Assembly: GCA_000697665.1 (NCBI GenBank)
Contig: KL197729.1
Coordinates: 514,121-578,120 of the forward strand
Length of the DNA stretch: 64,000 nucleotides
From: Jaapia argillacea MUCL 33604
Taxonomy: Eukaryota; Basidiomycota; Agaricomycetes; Jaapiales; Jaapiaceae
Direction of reading: 5' to 3'
Shown here: in pieces, positions 24,966-37,302 of the stretch
Layout: the number at the start of each line of letters is the position of its first letter
How positions within the stretch are numbered: position 1 is the first letter of the stretch
Notes under the pieces: generated by a model
Database searches by the model: none
The model's input: the letters and a program-made list of their open reading frames with translations, nothing else
What the model was told of the DNA's origin: nothing
Position numbers and translations under genes: made by a program

Positions 24966-25391
24966 CTGCATCAATATTCTCCGAGTACACCGAAGGTAAG
25001 TACAAGAGCTCAACCAAATCCGACCTGGAGGTTGAAACTTGGCCGTCGTTCCTCCGACCCTCTTTCGTGTCCTTTTTCAATCACCTTCGGCCCTCTCACC
25101 GCCTTAGGTTCTTTGTGCAGAGCTTACCTCCCAACGTGAAGCAACTGTCGGCGCCTTCACCGCCAATATGTTGCAATATCCAAACCGGAGCCCGAGTGGC
25201 CAGGGACTCACGGAAGGCTCAGCCACGTGACATAGCCTGCTCTGGTCATTTTCGAACACGTCGCCGCATCGCATCGGTTCTGGAATATCACCGTGCTGGC
25301 AGCCTGGTCTGCCTCCGGAGTTAACGTCTTCTTCAGGTTGAGCCAACTCATAAGTTATAACTTGTCTGGAGGACCGTTCCTCAGAGTGATC

Positions 25392-26259
25392 ATGCCCATC
25401 ACCCTTGCCAGTCCTTTGTCCCTATACTCCATCTTGGGAGTATGGCTGACCGGGTTTTATCCAATCGTGAGAAGGGTACAGTCCAGTAACTATGTTGGAT
25501 TATCAATATCTTCTGATTTTTCTTCACCGTAACAGACGATTTTGTTGAAATCTCTGACTGGTTTCAACAAGTCAGCTTCCTCGACTCTTCGTCTCCCCAA
25601 CGCGTGTCACTGATTTATATCCAGTGTCCAACCCCGTGCAAACGTCAATAGGCTGCGCGAGAAATACCCTGATATCGCTGCTCGAGCAGAGAGGATGGAA
25701 GGAGCGAACGCCGTGAGTCACACCGCAGCTAACTTTGAACAATATAGAGTACCACGTTATCTCCACCATCTAAAACGGAAACGAGATTCTACCCCTATGG
25801 GTGGGAGCCATCGTGAGTCACTCCCAGTACAGCTTTAAGAAGAGAGCCGCGCGTTCTACTCTGGCTAACCCCTGCTTTTCACCAGCTTGCCACCAACTAT
25901 GTCGGTCTGCCCAACGAAACTTGAACTTGTTTTCTCTCGCATTGTGGGTCGGACCACTTCTAGTGATATATGCTTCTCCCTGTTTCATCGCTTTCTTTTC
26001 AGCATCGCAATGCGAATGTTATACAACTACATCTACATGAGTCAGACAACACAAGCTCAAGGTGATCTCAGGTAGGGTTCGCCCTGTCCTAACTCTTCTT
26101 ATGCTCAGATATATGCGCGGCAGAACCGTTGTGTGGACTGTAGGCACTAGTAAGTTTACCAGTCAATCATCGCCCCACCTTCACTCACTCGTAATGGCAG
26201 TTATACCCGCGATTCTTATCGTCAAGTCTGGGAATGCTGCCCTTGCGGCGGCGGTCTAA
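25392..26259 (+). pseudogene. MAPEG-family gene, unit A, decayed
   Basis: Start, first three exons and final exon match the intact unit-B gene (for example RANVNRLREKYPDIAARAER and the ending LIVKSGNAALAAAV). The acceptor of exon 4 has changed from CTAG to CTAA at about 25774. One base is missing in the exon that encodes the conserved GLPNETLN segment at about 25920, shifting the frame. Either change alone would spoil the product. It is a recently broken copy. Confidence 0.8.
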
Positions 26260-27757
26260 AGACCTCCTAATGTATCCCCGTGCTCCTCGTTAACCATGAT
26301 GACTCCTTCTCAGAAGCAGAACTTGGTCGCATCTCTGCTTCCCTTGGTACAACCACGGAACCACCTTCAATCCGCAGCCTCGACGGCTAATATACCGTCT
26401 CCTGGTGTTACTGGACTGTTCACCGCTTCGATAAAGAAGTCATAACGCAAGTTGTTCCGTCCATCTGTTGCTTCTCAAGGAAGCCTACAAGACAATGTCA
26501 TTGCAACCACTTCCACCCTCCATGACCTCCCTCTCGACCCTCACGTTCCTTGGTTTCGTTCACTGTTCCCGACTCAACTATGTACTAGGACAAATTTATT
26601 CTCCTCGGTGAGTAATGATTGACTCCATCTTTGAGGACCGACGACAAAATCCATTGCCACGACAACCCTAACCCAAATATCCACGTTCATCCTGGTCTTT
26701 CCTCATCATTTGGGGTGGTCTTGATTTCGATGGAAAACGCTCCGCGGAGGCCCACATTGCCGAGGCCTATATTTGTTCCAAGTCGGGATCGTCGCCGTCA
26801 CCTGCTGTCCTCTGGGCCCTCTAACTCCGAGAGAACCTTATGGCATCGATTACGTTTGATTTGAAGCTCGGGCGCGGACTGGAGATCATGGGCGATGTTC
26901 GTGCATTGCCCACCATGAGGAAGGTATGTACGACAGGGTATCCGCGCAATGTAGAGCCTCATTGCTGGGTATGTCTGTGTCGGAAACTGGTCCGTCTGAA
27001 TGGTACCTGGGCCTTACTTTAGTGTGGGAGTCTTCTTTCATTGTATCAATGATGGTTTACATCACAGAGTTGACACAACTTTATCCCCCTCCGATGACAA
27101 CGCTGATATTAATCCAGGTCGACCAAATCGTTCCTCTTTCACTCCCCATCGTTCAACCCCCTCCAGAAATTGCATCGTGGTTGTTCCATCCGTCCCATAA
27201 TCCCCACATACCCTTCGCTCAGCCTCTCGATCGTTCCGTTCAAATTTTATGATTGGGATTTCTGGAAACCAGATATGCACAGCCCTTGTCGTCGGACGGG
27301 AAGAGTTGGCTTCCTCCTCAGCCTCGTCAAGGTCGCTTAACAGCTGGATCCTTATCCTCTCGCATATGCTGGCCGTGTACACCTCTCCAGCATTACTGCC
27401 AATTTCCCTCCCTCCTCGTTAGCGCCCCCTCGCCATCCCCGCCTTCCCACGACACAACCGACTTCCCTCTGCCGAGCATGACGCCTATCGAAGCGCCCAA
27501 GCTGGTGCTGCACAGCCGTTCCACTTTCAAACAGGTGGTCCCTCAGTCTGATGAGGTCCCTGCGACTCCGGAGACCCGAGTCCTCGCTGGCCAAGTCATT
27601 GGCCCATGGCACTGCGCTGAAAAGCTTATTTTGCATTATCTCGCGTGGTTGGCTTGGTCTCCTGTTCTATAGTGTTGGCGCTCCAATCCCTCACTCCCAC
27701 CCTCCATCTATCTCTTTAGTTTAACGCTCTCTCCTTTTGACGCCTACCGCTACCCAT
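26260..27757 (+). other. Conserved spacer of unit A
   Basis: This DNA is shared with the spacers of units B (33280-34748) and C (37303-38773). Short pieces keep a common frame, for example LLLKEAYKTMSLQ near 26480 and LTPREPYGIDYV-like codons near 26820-26850, but frames shift between pieces. It may contain remnants of a third gene of the unit, or a long 5' region of the C2H2 gene. Confidence 0.5.
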
Positions 27758-29808
27758 ATGGATCGCAATCAATTCATTGGAGATAGCCCACAATATGGAC
27801 AAGTGCCAGAAGCTATGTGCGTAGATCCTTCATTATCCTTTTCCCGTGTTGTGAAGCCTAAGTGGTCGCCAACAGTGGCATCACTCTCCGGGTGATAGGC
27901 AGCACTCCCCCGCTACCTGAAAGTGGCAATGCCCTCGCCGACGGTTCCTACGAGTTATTGCGCCACGAAGCCAACCGCACTCAAAATCTTGATTTTACCT
28001 CGTTGATGCAGTCGGTGGCGGATGCGGATCCATCGTCCCAACTTTTCAGAGAATGGTCGGAGTTCGAGAGCTTATACGCTGCTTTGTTTCTGTCGACGGA
28101 TAGTGGAGTCGCGAGCGAGCTAGTTTCAATCGCAGAGTTTCAAGGAACTGCTGCCAACGCCACTGGTCCCAGTGGCCCTCGTATGACCCCGGCTCCTTCC
28201 ACATATCCTCCCGCCAGCGTTTCCACATCGCCCCAGGATTTGGCAAACCAGCGAGATAACGAGAACCCTTCAACTGTGTTCTCCAACGAGGCTTTCATTG
28301 CGTACAGCTTTCTTCCTCCCGACAACTCTATCACTCGGTCCAACCATCAGCACGCGGTGACGCACTATTCTCCCATTTGTTCGAGTTCGACGGCGTTTCC
28401 TCCGCCTGTCATTGCCGATGGCAGCTCGCATAGGCATTGCCGCAATACCTTTACCCCATCCCTTCATCAAGAGCGGAATGTGAACATGGATCATGACCTG
28501 ACGCTAGCCTCCTATCCACCCTCCGCCTATCTTGCCATCCCTCTACATAATCGCCTTGAGGGCGGGAACCGGAGCGCCCGGCGTCCCCACCTCGACGTAG
28601 GGAGGGTCAGAACTTCGGAGGGGATGGCTGGAATGGACGCAGAAAACCTTCGGCTCACCGGCCACTTTTCAGAGGGTGCGCTTCTCCTTATTACTATCCA
28701 ACGTCGTTTCGCTGACCGGCTTGAACTAGATAACGAGACTTCCTTGGACGGGAGGAGCAAGCAGCCAGGGTATTTCGCAGACACGCACTCCCTCAACACC
28801 AACTCGTCGCAACCAAGTTCCCAAGAAGATTGTAGCCTGCCAACGAGATGCTCCTCGCCCAGTCACGAACTTCCAATGGGGGGAGCCCTACTTTCTCGCC
28901 GCCTCTCAGCACCAGAAGCCGAGCAGAGACGCTACGGCGGGGGCCTCTTTTTATCCTGCCAGTTGGATGAAAGCTTCGGCATCAGCGATGTTCGTCGCAC
29001 CCTTCGGCCCTTTCGCTCCTTGGAGTATATTTCCGCTCCTTCGACCTTGTCAAATGGCATCCGACATCCCTTCACAAACGAGTTCGCTACCGTCTCACCT
29101 CCAGAATTCAGCCATCAGAGTAACGCCGAGCCATCGAGATCTGTCGAAGTGAACCATGGTTTGAAACCCCCCGACTCTGTGTGGACTGCCTACCGGAATG
29201 GAGGCCTCCTCGCTGCTCCGACATCGCCGGCGTACTCGACGGACACACCAAGTGATTACTCTTACGGGACCGATTCAAGTCCGATGTCGGGAACTCCAGC
29301 CTCTGTCTTCGCTGGGGACGAGTTCCCCGCAGCCTCCACATCTCATTCACCTTACGAACAGTCGACTCAAGAAGGCGAAGGTGACAGAATTTTCAACAAT
29401 GGTCAGGAGAACCGAGAACCAAGGTCCGATGTAGAAATGACCACCATGCAGGCTGAGCGTCGAAAAGGCAAGAGGTCCCGATCTCCTCGAGCAGGCTCCT
29501 CTGTGGCGTTCGATGTGGGTACCGATGCTGTTGGCGACGCAGCAATCAAGAGGAGGAAATACCCTCCAAAGTGGAAGTGCGAGGCTTGCCAACGAACATT
29601 CACGAGGAAGGCCAATTGGGATTGTGAGTGCGCTGTCTGACAAACTCGCTATCAAATGATTCAATCCAAGTTTCGTTTAGACCATATGCGTGCCCATAAT
29701 GGGGAGAAACCGTTTGACTGTACCGTCGCGGGCTGCTCCAAAAGCTTTGGACAACGCCAAGATCTGAAGCGGCACCGAACTTCAGTTCACCGCGGCCTGA
29801 AGGTTTGA
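27758..29808 (+). CDS. Two-finger C2H2 zinc-finger protein, unit A
   Basis: Four exons (27758-27816, 27876-28675, 28730-29623, 29681-29808) sum to 1881 nt, or 626 residues. The start gives MDRNQFIGDS and matches the unit-C start. The body is Ser/Pro/acidic low complexity with blocks conserved among the three units (SLDGR, TPSDYSYGTDSSPMSGTP). A basic patch, RRKGKRSRSPRAGSS, precedes the fingers and could be a nuclear signal. Finger 1 is CEACQRTFTRKANWDYHMRAH and is split by a phase-1 intron; finger 2 is of CTVAGCSKSFGQRQDLKRHRTSVH type. Unlike copies B and C, translation stops at the start of what is the last intron there, so it lacks the short basic tail ending in RS. Confidence 0.82.
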
Positions 29809-31181
29809 GCAAGCTGGTGGAGACGTCGTCTTTGTCGGAGATTTCGCTCACACGATGCCACCCAGCACCAGCGGATTCCTATGCTCGAGCTATCCTTCCC
29901 GGACATTACTACTTCCCCTGCATCCCCGATCACACTCGTGGCAGGAGAGCAGCACGAACCCAAGTGATGAAGCGTACTCTTGAAGATTACGCCGCGATTC
30001 GAAAGCCGATAGCGTGGTGGTGACGGATTCAACGAGCTCATGGGAAGAACTTGAAGGAGGTGAGCTGTGGGCATGCTGGGTGCGAGATTGGGCGTTTTGG
30101 GTGTATGTAATTTGATGTCTGAAGGATGGGGAGGGAATGACGAATGGTTTGGGTACAAATTGGAAGAGGATGTCGAACGTTACTTCCTCCGAGTGGCTGA
30201 ATGCGCCTATGTAACATAGTATGTTCGTTCACATCTGTTGGTTTCCTCATTCTTTCGCCGTCTCCTGTAGTCCTTATGTAAGCTAGGAATCGTACTAGTA
30301 AGTAAGTCCAACTTCAAGTAGTTGTAACACACTCAGCCTGCGCCAATAAGTACCCTCCGAGTACGCAGGAGCGCATCAGCGTATACGCAAGGTGGACCCT
30401 CCTGCATATCTTTGAAACACCAGCCGAACTGACGAGCATGCAAGCCGATCCAAAGAAACTTCCGAAGCTGAGGGGGATAACTGTCGCTGACATGTAAGAT
30501 GAATTCGCACGTATCAAAACCATGCCACCTAAGTTCGATGCGACTTGAAAGGCGCACGCCCCGACTTGAAGTCAAGATAGTCAGAGGAGCATGGCTGAGG
30601 AGTGATGGTGGATGGTGATTCGAAGTTATGAGCTCAATAGTTGAAGGCGAGTCGTATGCAAGTCCGATACGAGGAGTTCAAGCGAAGCATAGAGAGAGGT
30701 TTCGAGGAAACATGAGGTGGTTATTTGAGTGTCTATACAGTAGTTTATATAGGTGGCAGTAGAAAGGACAGATACATAAAAAAATGTGAAGATAGTTGAA
30801 TACGATGTTATAATAGCAAGAAGTAGCCTCGGGGTGATAATAAGGAGAGGTGCATGAGTACGATAAAATGGATAGATGTGAACAAGCGAAGGAGAAGAGA
30901 AATAAAATAAAAGAATGAAAGAATAATGTGACGATCTCGGTAATGACTTGCGCGCAAAGTCGGTCCCCAGTTGACACAGTGCACGTAAGCGTGGGTACAG
31001 GGAAGACGAAAATGCGAGATGAGTAGTGTTAGAGGATGACAGTGATGTCGATGCGGGATTGGAGAACTAAGGTGCAAGTGGAGCGAAACTTGACGGGGGA
31101 GGGACACCCTGCTTCTAGCACTTGATAAAACCACAAGAAAGGACCAAGCCATCGAGCCTGACAACTGATCTGGAGTAGCCG
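29809..31181. other. Intergenic region between units A and B (convergent)
   Basis: The first 500 bp is the unit-A 3' flank, also found at 24466-24965. The next 215 bp is the inverted partner of the 3.4-kb dispersed repeat. The rest (about 30600-31180) is AT-rich and weakly similar to the 3' flank of unit C. No gene is supported. Confidence 0.5.
30345..30560 (-). repeat. Dispersed repeat, member 2 (inverted relative to 3.4 kb)
   Basis: The reverse complement nearly equals 3395-3612. On the minus strand the frame is longer here (PPQLRKFLWIG then HARQFGWCFKDMQEGPPCVY). It sits in the 3' flank of unit A; the orphan flank at 24.5-25.0 kb retains only its very edge. Identity seems higher than between the surrounding units, which hints at a more recent copy event. 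Confidence 0.75.
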
Positions 31182-33279
31182 TCAAGAACGGTTTGGTTTT
31201 GGGCGCTTCTGAGCATGGAGTAAGTACTTGAATAAACGGTGAAGCATCACATATGATAAACGGCACAAACCTTTTCATGCACCTTTTTGTGGTGACGCCG
31301 CAAATCTTGCCGCTGTCTGAAACGACTAGCACAGTGTGCAACCTGACAAGGAAACGGCTTCTCTCCGTTGTGAGCAAGCATATGGTCTACAATAAGTTAG
31401 ATTGGATTTCTTTGATGGCGAGTGTGAGATGGAACCCTCACACTGTAAGTTCGCCTCCCTTGTAAATGTTTCTGGACAGACCTCGCAGCGGATGTTTGCA
31501 TCACATTTCCTCCTCTTAGATGCTGCACCGCGAACAGCGGGGGACGCAACACATTCCGATTCAGAGGGCCCGGCTTGACCTGACCTGGGTCTCTTTCCGT
31601 TTCGACCCCTACCGGTGGCCACCTCCTGGCTGGGCCTTTGCCCTCGCTTCTCGCGGTCAAGATCTACAATCCCTGCAAAATGGCCACCTTCGCCTTCTGG
31701 AGTCGTTTGTCCGTAAGAAGATGGAGAGACTGGAGGGAACTCGTCCCCAGCAGAAACGGAGGATGGGGTTACCGACATTGGACTTAAAGCAGTCCCGTAA
31801 GAACAATCACTTGGTGTATCCGCCGTGTACACCGGCGATGTCGCAGGAGGGAGGAGGCTTCCATCCCGGTAGGACCACATGGAAACGGGGGGTCCGGAAC
31901 CATCATTGACCTCAAGAGATTCAACATTGCTGGGATGGCTGAATTGACGAAGAGGTATGGGAGCGAAGATGCACGGGACTAGAGGTCGGGCATCATTGGA
32001 CAGAGTCGAACCAGCGGATATAGAATCCAAGGAACGAACAGGCCGAGGTGTGCGATGATGAACGTACCCGCTGCCGGAGGCTTCGTTCATCTGTGTGGAG
32101 AAGAATCCACTACTGGTGCACCTTGTACTCTCGGCATCTGATGCCGAGAGACGACGAGGGTGTAAGGTCCGCTCCACTGGAAATTCTTCCCCCGACGAGG
32201 AGCTCGCCGAATGGCTCCGAATATCTTGGGTGCTTAGTTGCCACGAGTCAAAATTGAAGTAGTCTGGCCGGTTGGTTCTTCCATCTGAAAAAGAATCGTC
32301 ATCTAGTATCAATGGGTCAGTAAACTGGGTGCTAGGTAGTCATAAGGAGTAGCGCACTCTCTGCGAGGTGGCCAGTGAGTCGAAGGTTCTCTGCTTCCAT
32401 CCCGAAAGAAACATTCGTCGAAGTTACGAGTCCCCCGAGGTTAGTACGTCGAGCGCGTCGACTTCCTCTCGTAAGATGATCACGTGAAGGACTGGCAAGA
32501 TAGGCGGAGGGTGAATACGAGGGTGGCGTCATGTGATGGTCCATATTCACATTCGTCCCTTGACGAAGGGATTGGGTAACGGGATAACTCTGTGAGCTGA
32601 GGTCGGCAATGTCAAACGGATTATATGCCGTCGAATTCGAACACTCGGTAGGATGGTGCGCCACCGCCTGTTGATGAATGTATAGAGTGGTAGTGCTGTC
32701 GGGACATAGAAGGCTGTGTCCAATGGAAGCCTCGTGGGAGGGCGCAATTGAAGGAACCTGAAATCTGTGTTCCAGCTGGTCTGCCGAAACCTGAGACGAT
32801 GGGTACATGTCGGTGGGAATGTATGTGGAGGGACCCAGGGCCATGAGGGGTTCATAGGTAACAGTGGCGTCGACGGAAGCGGTTTCTTGAAACTGGGGTA
32901 TAGGAACTCGCCCACTTGACACCCCGCGATCCGTTGACAGAGGTAAAGTAGGAGATAGGCACTCCGTCCCTCGCCAGGACCCCGCCACAGCCTGTGGCCA
33001 AGGGATAAACTCCAGATTTTGACTTCGGTTGCATGCCAGGTGCGATGACTGGTCCGAGACATCAGCGACGGTGTCGCTTCGTCCATATGGCGGGGGAGTG
33101 CTGATAATCAAACGAAAAAGAATGCCACTGTCGGTGGCCCTATCAGATTCGAGGATATGAAATACGGAATGTGAAACATCCACGCACGAGCCCTCCTGTA
33201 GTTCTCTATCTTGTTCGCTCTGTCCACCGAATTGATCACCATCAATACCCGTAGAATAGGCGTTAAAAAGAAAGGCCAT
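31182..33279 (-). CDS. Two-finger C2H2 zinc-finger protein, unit B
   Basis: Five exons (33188-33279, 32358-33127, 31442-32302, 31271-31386, 31182-31208) sum to 1866 nt, or 621 residues. The first ATG (MAFLFNAYST) is eleven codons upstream of the position used in A and C, because the ancestral ATG reads ATT here. The body shows the conserved TADTPSDCSYGT block and basic RGRNGKRPRSGQ. Fingers are CEVCPETFTREANLQYHMLAH and CQVAHCASRFRQRQDLRRHHKKVH. Finger 1 is cut by the family's phase-1 intron. The last small exon encodes a basic tail, KRPKPNRS. A nuclear DNA-binding regulator is inferred. Confidence 0.82.
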
Positions 33280-34748
33280 CAAACGGAAAGACGGATGGGG
33301 GTGTTGTGTTTGAAGAGTTTGCAGCGGTGATGCCAAACCAACGGGGTGCGATGCCGAAGCCACTTGGGCCAAACAATGATAACGAGCATTTCACTGCAAG
33401 GGGACATGGGGAAAGGACTTGGGTCTCCGGGGACCTCATGAACCAGCGGGGGGATCGGTTTGAGTTGGTACGGCAGTGCGATCCAGGTTGGGCGCTTCCT
33501 CTGGCGTCATGCTCGGTGAAGGGAGGTTGGTTGTCGTGGGAAGGTGGGTAAGTGTCGATGAGGTGCCAGGGAGGGTGGTAGCAAGGGTAAGAAAGTGTAC
33601 ACGGCCAGTGTATGCACAAGGACAGGAGTTTTGGCTGTTAAACGACCTCAATGAGGCTGAGGAGGAAGCAGACTCTTCCCATTCGACGATACAGGCTGTG
33701 CATATCTGATTTTCCAGAAATCCCCATCATGAAATTCGAACGGAACGATCGTAGAGGCTGAGCAAGGAGGATTTGGGGGTATGGGATGGATGGAACGGAT
33801 GGAACGAGTCGCAGAACAACAACCCGCTTCTTGTGAGAGGGCGGTCAGCGGGAGGTAAGAGGGTAACAGTCTAGTTGACCTGGATTGATTATCAGCGTTG
33901 TCATCGGAAGAGAATAAAGTTGCGTCAACTGTGCGATGATGTAAACCATCATTTCTACAATGAAAGAAGACTCCCACACTAAAGTAAGACCCAGGCATCA
34001 TTGTCGGTCGGACGGTGTAATTTCCAAGGAAGGAACACAAACATACCAAGCAATCCGACTCTCCATTGCACGGATATGTCGGACATATTATCTTCATGAT
34101 GGGCAACGAAAGAGTGAATATCGCAGACGATATCCAGTTCGCGCCTGAACACCAAACGTAATCGATGCCATAAGGTTCCCTCGGAGTTAGAGGGTCCCAG
34201 AGATGGCAGGTGACGGTGAGGATCCCGACTTGGAACAAATATAGGCTTCGGCAACGTGTGCTCCCATGGAGCGTAACCGTTGCAACCAGGACCACCCGAA
34301 ATGAAGAGGGAAAGACGAAGATGGACCCGGATATGGTTAGGGTTGTCGTGGCAATGGATTCTGTCGTTGTTCCATGAAGATGAAGTCAATCATTACTCAC
34401 TGAAGAAAAAAAATTCGTGTGAGAACATAGTTTGAGTCGGGGACCGGGGACGAAATCAAGGAACGTGAGGGCTGAGGGGAAGGTGGTTGAGAGTAGAAGT
34501 ATTTGCAGAGGCACGGTCTCGCAGGCTTCCGTAAGAAGCAACAGATAGATGGAACAACTTGCGTTATAATATCTTCATCGAAGCGCTGAACACTCCGGTG
34601 ACACCAGTAGAGGGTGTATGAGATGTCGAGGCAGCGAATTGTGAGGTGGTTCCGTGATTTTACGAAGTGAGGCGAAGATGCAACCAAGTTGCTTCTGAGA
34701 AAGGGTCACCATGGTTAAAGAGTAGCACGGGGATAGATTAGGGCGCTT
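33280..34748 (-). other. Conserved spacer of unit B
   Basis: Homologous to 26260-27757 and 37303-38773. This copy has the longest uninterrupted minus-strand frame of the three, 33648-34295, including LTPREPYGIDYVWCSGANW and hydrophobic stretches. It is the best place to look for a third gene in the unit. The frame is not conserved in the other copies and no family is recognised. Confidence 0.45.
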
Positions 34749-35627
34749 TTAGACCGCTGCCGCGAGGACTGCATTCCCAGACTTGACGATAAGCACTGCC
34801 GGAATAACTGCAATTACGAGTGAGTGAAGGTGGAACGATCATTAACTGGTAAGCTTACTGGTTCCTACAGTCCACACAGCGCCTCTGCCGTGCATATATG
34901 TGAGCTTGAGGAGAGTTAGGGCTGGGCGAAACCTACCTGAGATCACCTTGAGCTTGTGTCGTCTGTTTCATGTAGATGTAGTTGTATAACATCCGCATTG
35001 CGATGCTGGAGAGACGGAGATGAAGTTCGAAGAAGCTCAAATCACTAGTAGTGGTCCCACTTACAATGCGAGCGAAAACAGGTTCAAGGTTTCGTTGGGC
35101 AGACCTGCATAGTTAGCCGCAAGCTGGTGAAAGAAAGAGATTTGAGGCGAAGTCGACGCGCGGCTCTCTGTTCAAAGCTGTACTGAGAGTGACTCACGAT
35201 AGCTCCCACCCATAGGGATAGGATCTCGTTCCCATTCTAGGTGATGTAAATAACGTGGCACTGTACATTGTTCTTCACCAATGAAAGTCAGCGGCAGTGT
35301 GACTCACAGCATTCGCTCCTTCCATCCTCTCTGCTTGAGCGGCGATATCGGGGTATTTCTCGCGCAGCCTATGGACGTTTCCACGGGGTTGGACACTGGA
35401 CATAAATCAGCGACACGCGTAGGGGAGACGACTCCGGGGAAGTTGACTTGTTAAACCCAGTTTTAGATTTCAACAGAACCGTCTAATTTGGCCAAGAAAT
35501 ATCAGAAGATGATTCATAAACCAACATTGTTAATGGATCATACCCTTCTCACGATGGGATAAAACCCGGTCAACAATACCCCCAGGATGGAGTATAGGGA
35601 CAAAGGACTAGCAAGGGTGATGGGCAT
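34749..35627 (-). CDS. MAPEG-family membrane protein (intact copy)
   Basis: Eight small exons (35544-35627, 35448-35482, 35308-35395, 35198-35236, 35065-35123, 34937-35005, 34859-34884, 34749-34807) sum to 459 nt, giving 152 residues, the usual MAPEG size. MAPEG proteins are small four-helix membrane enzymes that act on glutathione or lipid substrates. Seen here are a first helix near SLYSILGVLLTGFYPIV, then AERMEGANANGNEILSLWVG, GLPNETLNLFSLA, RMLYNYIYM, and a final helix before the end at LAAAV. The family's Asn/Glu-rich cytoplasmic signature is recognisable but loose, so glutathione transferase activity is not certain. It is divergent from the unit-C remnant and co-directional with the unit-B C2H2 gene. 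Confidence 0.8.
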
Positions 35628-35760
35628 GATTGTTCTGAGTAACCGTCCTCCCGTAAGTTTTAACTAGCCCTACTTTGAAGAACGCGTAAGCTCTGTCGGC
35701 AGGGTGCCAGCACAGTGACATTCAGGTATTGAGAAAGCGGACTCCGATGCGTGCGCCAAC

Positions 35761-36330
35761 GTTATTGGCTATCCCACGTGGTCAATATAACATTCCCTTA
35801 GTCTGGCAAACGACTCGGGCTTGAACTCGGGTATTATACGATGGTGGATGGCGCTGACTGTTTTTGTTCAAGTTGCAAAGTTATTCAGTTCTATATAGAG
35901 TGCCTGAAGGCAGTGATTGGAAAGCACGAAAAAAGAACCCGAGGGTCTGAGAAACGACGATAAACCGGTGCGTGTGAACTCGTATCGACGACTCACTTGC
36001 CCGCGACTTGCCTTCAATTAATGACTTAAGCTTACAATTTCGAATCGCTGGCAACCATCATCACTCCTCCTCCTCCTATCTGGACTTCTTTCCTCCGAGT
36101 CTAACCGAAGTTTCGTGCCCTAATGACTCCTTGGAGAAATTCGGCGACAATAACATGCTCTAATAGGATTACTCGCCTTGTAGTGGCAAAACAGCCTGCT
36201 CATCAACCAAGACGGGGCGCGCGCAAGGCAGCATAGCCCGCCTTGATTCTCGGTGATGAGGGAGCCCCGGCGTTTCTGTTCGATGACAGAGCAACGTGAC
36301 AAATGGCAACAGCCCGTAACATCATTTTTG
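35761..36330. other. Centre of the B/C inverted duplication
   Basis: About 570 bp separate the facing promoter ends of units B and C. The arms do not match across this spacer, and no gene is visible. It is the likely place where the inversion or duplication joined. Confidence 0.5.
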
Positions 36331-36469
36331 AACACATCGCCATATGCATCGGAGCCCGGTTGCCCGATACATAGATATCACTGTGCTGCAGCCTGTCCGC
36401 AGGGCTGACGTGTTCTTCAAAGTATATAAGGCACTTTCTACCCCAAGGGAAGACTGTTTCTCAGCAACC

Positions 36470-37302
36470 ATGCCCATACCGTTGCCAGCCCTTTGTCCCT
36501 CCCATCCATAGTTGGGGGTTTTATCCTCTCTTCAGAAGGGTATGCTTCATTCTTATGTTGAATTATCGATCATCTTCTGATATCTTGAACATATTAGCTG
36601 ATTTTGTTGAAAACTAATACCGTCTTCAACAAGTCAGCTTTCCTCAAGTCGTTTCCCTCGCCGTATAACTGACATATGTCCAGTGTCCAGCCTAGTGGAA
36701 TATCCGGAGGTTGCGCGAGAAATACCCCGATATCGCCGCCCAAGCAGAGAGGATGGAATGAGCGAGCACTGTGAGTCACACCGCCGCTGACTTTCGTTGT
36801 AGAAGAGCGAAATGCAGTGTCAAGTTATTTGCATCACCTGGAATGGGAGCGAAATCCTACCCCTGTGGGTGGGAGTCACCACGAGTCAATATCAGTACAG
36901 CCTAGAACAGAGGGCCGCGCGTCGAACCCGGCTTCCCTCTGTCTTTCACTATTCACTAACTTGCGGCTAACTATGCAGGTTTGCCCGCGAAATCTTGACC
37001 TTTTTTGTTCTCGCATCGTACGTCGTACCACTCCTAGTGACTTGTGGTTCTGCCTGCTTCATCGCTATTTCAGCATAGCAATGTGAATGCGATATAACTG
37101 CGTCTAACATGAGGAGACTTCAGGTATGTTTCGCTTAGCTCTGACTCGGCTCAAACTCAACTATACGTGCGGCAGAACCGTTGTCTGGGCTGTAGGAACT
37201 AGTAAGTGTACCAGTCAATTATCACTGTAGCTTCACTCACTCACAATTCCAGTTCTACCCGCTGTGCTTATTGTCAAGGCTGGGAATGCAGTCGTGACAC
37301 CC
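36470..37302 (+). pseudogene. MAPEG-family gene, unit C, heavily decayed
   Basis: The ATG and several exon-sized blocks still align with the unit-B gene, for example the YPRYRRPSRE region against YPDIAAQAE at the DNA level. A deletion in exon 1 brings an early stop. Both splice sites around exon 4 are lost (acceptor CTGG; donor ACGAGT), and the final exon no longer ends in frame. It has clearly lost function. Confidence 0.8.

Larger units (their letters stand above)
25200..29808 (+). repeat. Amplified MAPEG + C2H2 unit, copy A
   Basis: The unit consists of promoter, MAPEG sequence, a spacer of about 1.5 kb and a five-exon-type C2H2 gene. It is collinear with unit C (36.3-40.9 kb) and inverted relative to unit B (31.2-35.8 kb). 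Homology extends through introns and spacer, so copying was at DNA level. Confidence 0.85.
31182..35760 (-). repeat. Amplified MAPEG + C2H2 unit, copy B (inverted)
   Basis: Same order as units A and C but on the minus strand. Its MAPEG promoter end (about 35700) faces the promoter end of unit C (about 36330). B and C therefore form a head-to-head inverted duplication with a spacer of about 0.6 kb. Confidence 0.85.
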
